NCBI GenBank assembly: GCA_003446735.1
Contig: DMCJ01000136.1
Location: 1 to 39,092 of the forward strand
Source: Lachnospiraceae bacterium
Lineage (GTDB): Bacteria; Bacillota; Clostridia; Lachnospirales; Lachnospiraceae
Direction of reading: 5' to 3'
DNA length: 39,092 bases
A program made the position numbers and the translations under genes. Numbering within the stretch: the stretch's first letter is position 1; each line of letters begins with the position of its first letter. Below the pieces are notes generated by a model, which made no database searches, was not told where the DNA came from, and was given only the letters and a program-made list of their open reading frames with translations. Positions 35,245-39,092 of this stretch are shown here, piece after piece.

Positions 35245-35306
35245 CAGAATGTGACAGGGGAAACTTCATCTTTTTTGTCCAAAATAGAGAATTTTTTTTA
35301 AGCATG

Positions 35307-35315
35307 TGTTATAAT
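35307..35315 (+). promoter_or_regulatory. Extended -10 promoter in the Rpn leader (copy 1)
   Basis: TGTTATAAT with the TG one base before TATAAT (35310-35315). No good -35 is visible at 16-18 bp. A transcript from here would have a leader of about 190 bases before the nuclease ATG. Confidence 0.5.
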
Positions 35316-35440
35316 GCGCTTATAAGCAACATTTCACATAAGTACTATAAATCATATCACCCCCACAGTGTTCCGAAAGGAGCATCACATCTTTTATAAG
35401 TGTCTTTGAAATTCTTGCTTATTTTTTCCAATCAATTATA

Positions 35441-35486
35441 GGCAGGAATTTAAAGAAGAATATTTCTTATCACTCGGATTCCTGCC
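35441..35486 (+). repeat. Inverted repeat (hairpin) in the Rpn leader, copy 1
   Basis: GGCAGGAAT (35441-35449) is perfectly complementary to ATTCCTGCC (35478-35486), with an inner pair AAGAA (35453-35457) and TTCTT (35464-35468). The same structure is in copy 2 at 38315-38360. There is no T run, so it is not a standard terminator; it sits about 27 bases before the start codon. Confidence 0.8.
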
Positions 35487-35512
35487 GGATTCTCGGAAAG
35501 GAGACGAAATGT

Positions 35513-35846
35513 ATGAGTGAAAAGCACGTTTGGTGGCGATAGCGTATCAGACGATATTCGGAATTTCTGTCATTACGTAATGACCGGCGAAGCAAAAAAC
35601 GATCTTACTAAAAAGATCAATGATGCGGTAGAGCGCGGGAGGAAGAATGAAATGTGGAAAAGTGATTATATAAAAGAACGAGTCATCCTTAACGATGAGA
35701 GAGAAGCAGGTAGGGAAGAAGGAAGAAAAGAAGAACTATGTACCAGGATTACTGAAATGCTAAACAGGAATAAAACGCCTGAAGAGATTGCTGATTTCTG
35801 CGGATATCCTCTGGAACTGGTTAAAGAAATACAAGGGAAAATATGA
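35513..35846 (+). pseudogene. Rpn family nuclease/transposase gene with internal deletion
   Basis: The ATG at 35513 corresponds to the intact start in copy 2 (38387), but after four codons (MSEK) a block matching 38399-38883 (485 bp) is missing. The deletion shifts the frame and the native start reads into TAG within ten codons. The downstream frame, open to 35846, encodes the C-terminal part of the protein (SDDIRNFCHYVMTGEAKNDL onward, ending ELVKEIQGKI). All of the PD-(D/E)XK catalytic region is lost. The remaining 3' part is nearly identical to copy 2. The stop overlaps the ATG of the ybaK remnant as ATGA. Confidence 0.88.
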
Positions 35847-36040
35847 AATCAAATGAACGCACAAATGTAATGCGAATACTGGATCAGAAGAAGATCGCAT
35901 ATGCGAGCCATTCTTATGAACCTGATGCGACCCTGTCCGGCGAGGAGATCGCCGTGATCCTGAACGAGGATAAGGACAGGGTCTTTAAAACGTTGGTACA
36001 GCTTCTGAATTGTTCAAATCCAGAACCCTTTCCTGTATAG
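35843..36040 (+). pseudogene. Truncated ybaK/EbsC (Cys-tRNA(Pro) deacylase-like) gene
   Basis: The first 52 codons (TNVMRILDQKKIAYASHSYE, LSGEEIAVILNEDKDRVFKT) match the N-terminus of YbaK-family trans-editing proteins, which hydrolyse mischarged Cys-tRNA(Pro). The homology breaks after FKTLV at about 35998, exactly where the minus-strand hipA gene begins to end. The remaining 13 codons to the stop at 36040 are antisense hipA sequence. The catalytic Lys and the remaining two thirds of the enzyme are missing and were not found elsewhere in the window. The ATG overlaps the upstream nuclease stop. Confidence 0.85.
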
Positions 36041-37196
36041 ATAAGCTTTTTCTCCCAGGATAAGTCAGATTTATGTATTTTGATAGGCCCTGTATATTTT
36101 CTCTTATCATGTATATATGTTCTTTGCAAAATTTTTCATTAATTCCGGAAGTAACGCCTACATATATAAGATCGTCATCGGTGATATCTTTACCTTTCCC
36201 ATGAACAGATGTGGTATGCTCTCCCCAGTAAGTATCACTGTATGTCAAATCGTACGCCGGAGCAAGTCTCCAACCTTGATCTTCGGTATACTGAAATGAG
36301 AAGTTTTTGGTATGATCATCTTTATTGTGTGTCATTACATTGAAACACATTATTTTAAATATCTGTTCTTTATCTACATAATTATCCTTTGTTATTGCTC
36401 TTGTTAGTTTCATAAACGTTTCATAATCGCAAGACGGCGCTCTAAAATCAGCTTCAAGAATTCCGGCAAAGGTTGCTGTAAATATTTTTTGACCATTTTG
36501 TCTGTCAAACCGTTCTGTCTTAAAATAGCCTTCACAAATCGTAGATTTAACAAGCTGCGTTTCAGTCATGTTAATTCCACTCTTTTTTGCACATAACGAA
36601 TAATCATACTCACGTTTTCCACTAATATTCGGATCTTTTGAGGCGGGGAATTTTATAATCCATTCCTTTCCTTGCTCGGTTAAAAAAATTTTTGGACGTG
36701 TTCCTCCACTTGAGCCTCCCAATCTGTATAATATATCAATTTTATCTGATGTCTTTGACGAGAGGATCTCGCTGCATTCCTTAGCTATTTCGTCAAAATT
36801 AAGCTTTGAACCGACGATATCATAATCGGTATTTTTGGCAGGAACATACTCTAACGCTCCCATTCCCGAAGTTCCTATATACGCCAAACGATCCAAGGGG
36901 GAAATGCTTTCCTTGCTGATTCCTACCGAACTCAAGTACCTGTCCATAAGCAACTCACCCCAACTATCAGGCAGACTATCCGCAAATATACCAAAGAGAC
37001 CTGCAAAACGCTCCCTTGATCTTTCATCAGGAACAAAAACCTTATCTGATAAGGGTAAAGAAAACGGGCTGATTGAAAAGCCAGTTCGAATCCACTCCCG
37101 GTCGTACTGGAAAGCTACTCTTTTGTCAACCATTTCCGCCAGTGTCCCTACATGTTTGTTTTTATAGTAAACGTCAAGTGTTTTGTTTTCGCTCAT
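35985..37196 (-). CDS. hipA: HipA-family serine/threonine kinase toxin
   Basis: A 403-residue toxin of the type II HipBA family, a protein kinase that in E. coli phosphorylates glutamyl-tRNA synthetase. The N-terminal HipA domain (LDVYYKNKHVGTLAEM, RFAGLFGIFADSLPDSWG), the Gly-rich loop GGSSGGTRPKIFL (about residue 155), the catalytic loop THNKDDHTKNFSF (about 290-302) with Asp and Asn, and the metal-binding APAYDLTYSD (about 312-321) are all present, so it should be active. Its start lies 23 bp inside hipB. The last four codons and the stop fall on the truncated ybaK sequence, so the present C-terminus may not be the original one. The base composition is more AT-rich than the genes before 35000. 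Confidence 0.92.
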   Translation of the reverse strand: MSENKTLDVYYKNKHVGTLAEMVDKRVAFQYDREWIRTGFSISPFSLPLSDKVFVPDERSRERFAGLFGIFADSLPDSWGELLMDRYLSSVGISKESISPLDRLAYIGTSGMGALEYVPAKNTDYDIVGSKLNFDEIAKECSEILSSKTSDKIDILYRLGGSSGGTRPKIFLTEQGKEWIIKFPASKDPNISGKREYDYSLCAKKSGINMTETQLVKSTICEGYFKTERFDRQNGQKIFTATFAGILEADFRAPSCDYETFMKLTRAITKDNYVDKEQIFKIMCFNVMTHNKDDHTKNFSFQYTEDQGWRLAPAYDLTYSDTYWGEHTTSVHGKGKDITDDDLIYVGVTSGINEKFCKEHIYMIRENIQGLSKYINLTYPGRKSLSIQERVLDLNNSEAVPTF

Positions 37197-37458
37197 TTAT
37201 TACCTCCTCAATACTATTGTAGGTTGGATCCGAGAACAAGTTGCTTAGCTCATTCAGAAGACCAAGCTCCATAGAAATTTTAATGAAGGATTCAAGTGAA
37301 ATTTGTCCTGTTTTTTCAAATTTTCTAAGCGTTGCATAACTCACATTACTTCTGGCTGCCAACTGTTTTTGTGTTATCTTTCGTCTTTTTCGAATTGACT
37401 TCAATTTTTGAGCCATTTTAATGGCTACATCTGATGGTGTTTCAAAAATATATATCAT
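37174..37458 (-). CDS. hipB: HipB-family antitoxin and autorepressor
   Basis: A 94-residue HTH_XRE protein. The HTH is KLKSIRKRRKITQKQLAARS plus NVSYATLRKFEKTGQISLES (about residues 18-57), followed by a short C-terminal tail (about 60-94). The ATG at 37458 has GGAGGG a few bases upstream. As in other HipBA pairs the antitoxin is first and overlaps the toxin start. It probably binds HipA to neutralise it and represses its own promoter; the inverted repeats at 37472-37532 around that promoter support this. Confidence 0.88.
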   Translation of the reverse strand: MIYIFETPSDVAIKMAQKLKSIRKRRKITQKQLAARSNVSYATLRKFEKTGQISLESFIKISMELGLLNELSNLFSDPTYNSIEEVINERKQNT

Positions 37459-37471
37459 GACGCCCTCCTAT

Positions 37472-37532
37472 ATTGCTACCATTATATCATTAATCGCAGG
37501 AAATGTCACGTATTTGATATTATAGTAGCAAT
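37472..37532 (-). promoter_or_regulatory. hipBA promoter with operator-like inverted repeat
   Basis: On the minus strand: GTGACA (37504-37509), 17 bp spacer, TATAAT (37481-37486). ATTGCTACCATTATATC (37472-37488) and GATATTATAGTAGCAAT (37516-37532) are inverted copies matching at 15 of 17 positions. One half covers the -10 and the other lies just upstream of the -35, an arrangement suited to autorepression by HipB. Confidence 0.7.
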
Positions 37533-37535
37533 TTT

Positions 37536-37554
37536 TATAGAGCTATACTCTATA
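37536..37554. repeat. Perfect 7 bp palindrome
   Basis: TATAGAG, five-base spacer CTATA, CTCTATA, between hipB and the + strand membrane protein gene. It could be a second operator or part of the divergent promoter region; no clean + strand promoter was found. Confidence 0.5.
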
Positions 37555-37634
37555 AGGAAAAAATCCGGATAACAAGTTAATTAAAGTCAGTAAAATGTTG
37601 TTTCGCTGTGAGGCGGGAAAGAGGAGATGATAAG

Positions 37635-38069
37635 ATGACAGAAGAAAACGTTAAATTAGAGAAAGTTAATAAAAGCTGTAAGTTTGTGATGATCGCGACG
37701 AGGATAGTCTGCATCATCATGATATGTGCCACGGTACTTACGTTTATCGCAGCTGTATATATGTTTGTATCGCACGATAAGTTTGACGGCTCGATCCCCG
37801 ATGTGGTCAGAGCAAAGATCGACCGTAATGTGATCTTAAGCGAGCCGGTGACAAGTGACATACCTGCGCTTCAGGCCTACTTTGATGAAAATGCCGATTC
37901 ATACGGGATAAAGATAAGCATCCTTGTGGCAGGAGCTTCACTCATAAGCGCCATCGTGGCCGTTGCGTTATCTCTCGGAGGCGGTGGGTGTCAGCAATGT
38001 AAATCTCTCGAAGATGAAAAACGGAAAGATATCGGCGATCCGCTTTTCGACGCTCGAAGCGATATGTGA
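37635..38069 (+). CDS. Small membrane protein with chimeric C-terminus
   Basis: A 144-residue protein, not assigned to a family. Two hydrophobic segments are clear (about residues 17-42 and 92-116), separated by a charged, probably extracellular loop. The ATG at 37635 follows AGGAG by about 8 bases; a GTG at 37608 is in frame but lies before the ribosome site. From about residue 113 the DNA is that of a small XRE regulator gene read in the wrong frame, so the last 30 or so residues (from GGGGCQQCKSLEDE) are not native. In this lineage a small membrane protein is often encoded beside a YozG-like regulator, so a deletion probably fused the pair. Confidence 0.6.
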   Translation: MTEENVKLEKVNKSCKFVMIATRIVCIIMICATVLTFIAAVYMFVSHDKFDGSIPDVVRAKIDRNVILSEPVTSDIPALQAYFDENADSYGIKISILVAGASLISAIVAVALSLGGGGCQQCKSLEDEKRKDIGDPLFDARSDM

Positions 38070-38118
38070 AGCGCTTGACTGCCAGCCCGGCGATATCCTT
38101 GAATACGAAAGATCGTGA
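37972..38118 (+). pseudogene. XRE/YozG-like regulator gene lacking its 5' part (copy 2)
   Basis: In the frame starting at 37972 the codons give LSEAVGVSNVNLSKMKNGKI, then SAIRFSTLEAICEALDCQPG and DILEYERS before TGA. This is the recognition-helix and C-terminal half of a YozG-like HTH protein. There is no start codon or N-terminal third; upstream sequence belongs to the membrane protein gene in another frame. It retains about 24 more codons on its 5' side than copy 1 at 35179. Confidence 0.8.
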
Positions 38119-38398
38119 CAGAATGTGACAGGGGAAACGTCCATCTTTTTTGTCCCAAATAGAGAAATTTTTTTAAGCATGTGTTATAATGCGTTTGTAA
38201 GCAACATTTCACATAAGTACTATAAATCATATCACCCCACAGTGTTCCGAAAGGAGCATCACATCTTTTATAAGTGTCTTTGAAATTCTTGCTTATTTTT
38301 TCCAATCAATTATAGGCAGGAATTTAAAGAAGAATATTTCTTATCACTCGGATTCCTGCCGGATTCTCGGAAAGGAGACGAAATGTATGAGTGAAAAG
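38053..38398 (+). repeat. Repeated unit, copy 2: XRE tail plus structured leader of the Rpn gene
   Basis: Matches 35179-35524 in the same orientation. The homology resumes after the deleted block as 38884-39092 versus 35525-35733. Its non-coding part runs from 38119 to 38386 and contains the same extended -10 (TATAAT 38185-38190), the same 9 bp inverted repeat (38315-38323 and 38352-38360) and an AAAGGAG ribosome site at 38371-38377. Confidence 0.92.
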
Positions 38399-39092
38399 AA
38401 AACAATGAAGCAATTTGAGGAACTGGAGTATCGGGATGATTTTATGTTTGGCAAGGTTATGGAAGATCCGGACCTTTGCCACGATGTTCTTGAGTGCCTG
38501 TTGGAAAGACCCATCGGGAAATTGAAAGAGGTACAGACACAAAAGGAATATCATTATACGTCCGAGGGAAGATCTATACGGATGGACGTTTATAATGAAG
38601 AGGAAAACGGCAGCATATATGATGCCGAGATGGAGAACTTAAATCACAGGTCGGTTGAGTCGCACATGTTACCCAAGAGAGTGCGTTATTATCAATCGCT
38701 GATTGATTCCGATCACCTGAGCAAGAACGATACATACAGGAGCCTGCCGGAAAGCACAGTGCTGTTCATATGCACATTTGATCCTTTTAAGAAAGGTTTG
38801 AGCAGATACAGCTTCTGCGAAATGTGTGAGGAGGATCCGACCCTGTCTCTGGAAGATGGGACAAAGAAAATTTTCCTCAATTGTACATTCGGCGGCGATG
38901 GCGTATCAGACGACATTCGGAATTTCTGTCATTACGTAATGACCGGCGAAGCAAAAAACGATCTTACTAAAAAGATCAATGATGCGGTAGAGCGCGGGAG
39001 GAAGAATGAAATGTGGAAAAGTGATTATATAAAAGAACGAGTCATCCTTAACGATGAGAGAGAAGCAGGTAGGGAAGAAGGAAGAAAAGAAG
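38387..39092 (+). CDS. Rpn family recombination-promoting nuclease/putative transposase (partial)
   Basis: The frame is open from ATG 38387 to the window end (235 codons); copy 1 suggests about 37 more residues, for a total near 272. The N-terminal FEELEYRDDFMFGKVMEDPD and the segment IRMDVYNEEENGSIYDAEME are the PD-(D/E)XK core of the PDDEXK_2/Rpn group: Asp in RMDVY and Glu in DAEME. SHMLPKRVRYYQSLID, then TVLFICTFDPF and KKIFLNCTFGG are further family blocks. The C-terminal part is rich in Glu and Arg (DEREAGREEGRKE). Rpn proteins are DNA endonucleases linked to RecA-independent gene transfer; transposase activity is not proven. An ATG 4 bases earlier (38383) opens only a three-codon frame. 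Confidence 0.88.
   Translation, partial: MSEKKTMKQFEELEYRDDFMFGKVMEDPDLCHDVLECLLERPIGKLKEVQTQKEYHYTSEGRSIRMDVYNEEENGSIYDAEMENLNHRSVESHMLPKRVRYYQSLIDSDHLSKNDTYRSLPESTVLFICTFDPFKKGLSRYSFCEMCEEDPTLSLEDGTKKIFLNCTFGGDGVSDDIRNFCHYVMTGEAKNDLTKKINDAVERGRKNEMWKSDYIKERVILNDEREAGREEGRKE

Larger units (their letters stand above)
35179..35524 (+). repeat. Repeated unit, copy 1: XRE tail plus structured leader of the Rpn gene
   Basis: This 346 bp stretch matches 38053-38398 along its whole length with only scattered substitutions and small compensating indels, mostly before about 35365; most of the rest is identical. It holds the XRE tail, a 268 bp non-coding leader (35245-35512) and the first codons of the nuclease gene. 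The leader has an extended -10 promoter and a conserved hairpin near its end. Confidence 0.92.

Noticed and set aside
35024..35254. 76-codon frame across the aldo/keto reductase and XRE remnants
   Set aside because: It runs across three unrelated pieces of sequence in a frame that matches neither remnant, and its start lacks a ribosome site.
35441..35486. Leader hairpin as a Rho-independent terminator
   Set aside because: The loop is long and no T run follows; it precedes the ribosome site, so regulation or a recognition site is more likely.
35179..38398. CRISPR-like repeats
   Set aside because: The repeats are two long copies with unique genes between them, not short regularly spaced units.
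1..39092. tRNA or rRNA genes
   Set aside because: No cloverleaf-like or conserved rRNA stretches were recognised by reading, and nearly all space is occupied by coding sequence.

Overview
The window looks like chromosomal DNA of an anaerobic Firmicute, most likely a Lachnospiraceae relative such as Butyrivibrio. This is judged from protein style, the strong AGGAGG-type ribosome sites, and several lineage-flavoured families: GT2 proteins with long linkers, DUF6020, VTC/DUF4956, Rpn-type nucleases, and a carbamate kinase with a GHEA motif. The assignment is inferred from the sequence alone. Nearly everything from 1 to 32000 is on the + strand and tightly packed. No tRNA, rRNA or CRISPR array was seen.

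Region 1 (1-6360): the C-terminal part of a membrane glycosyltransferase-like protein, an acyltransferase-3 membrane protein, then from its own promoter malQ coupled to a large GT2 protein. A small HTH regulator follows with its own promoter and a clear terminator.

Region 2 (6366-26680): a roughly 20 kb cell-surface polysaccharide locus starting at an extended -10 promoter. It holds rfbB and rfbA (dTDP-sugar supply), a membrane-anchored GH25 lysozyme, a tandem-domain GT2, a phosphohexomutase, a lipid-linked sugar module (GtrA, GT2, YbhN-like), and an APH-like kinase plus a small HAD phosphatase. These are followed by a small membrane protein, VTC, DUF4956, a nucleotidyltransferase, a DUF6020-GT2 fusion, another GT2, a polyprenyl glycosylphosphotransferase (chain initiation) and an LCP protein (attachment of the polymer to the wall). 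Together they can supply precursors, start the chain on undecaprenyl phosphate, extend and decorate it, and anchor it. No Wzx/Wzy pair, ABC exporter, rfbC or rfbD is visible.

Region 3 (26682-32072): a second transcription unit whose promoter lies so close to the first ATG that the mRNA is probably leaderless. It encodes a rhamnosyltransferase-like GT2, glmS, a divergent ClpX and a divergent carbamate kinase, and ends at a hairpin terminator buried in the 3' end of the convergent gene. That gene (32003-34975, minus) is a large uncharacterised membrane protein, also with a probable leaderless promoter.

Region 4 (35000-39092): a scarred, mobile-element-rich segment. Two same-orientation copies of an Rpn/PD-(D/E)XK nuclease unit share an almost identical 346 bp leader; the first has a 485 bp internal deletion and the second runs off the window. 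Between them lie a truncated ybaK, a minus-strand hipBA toxin-antitoxin pair whose toxin stop codon falls inside the ybaK remnant, and a small membrane protein fused to the tail of an XRE regulator gene. A second XRE tail is joined to the start of an aldo/keto reductase gene. This region carries most of the unusual structure.
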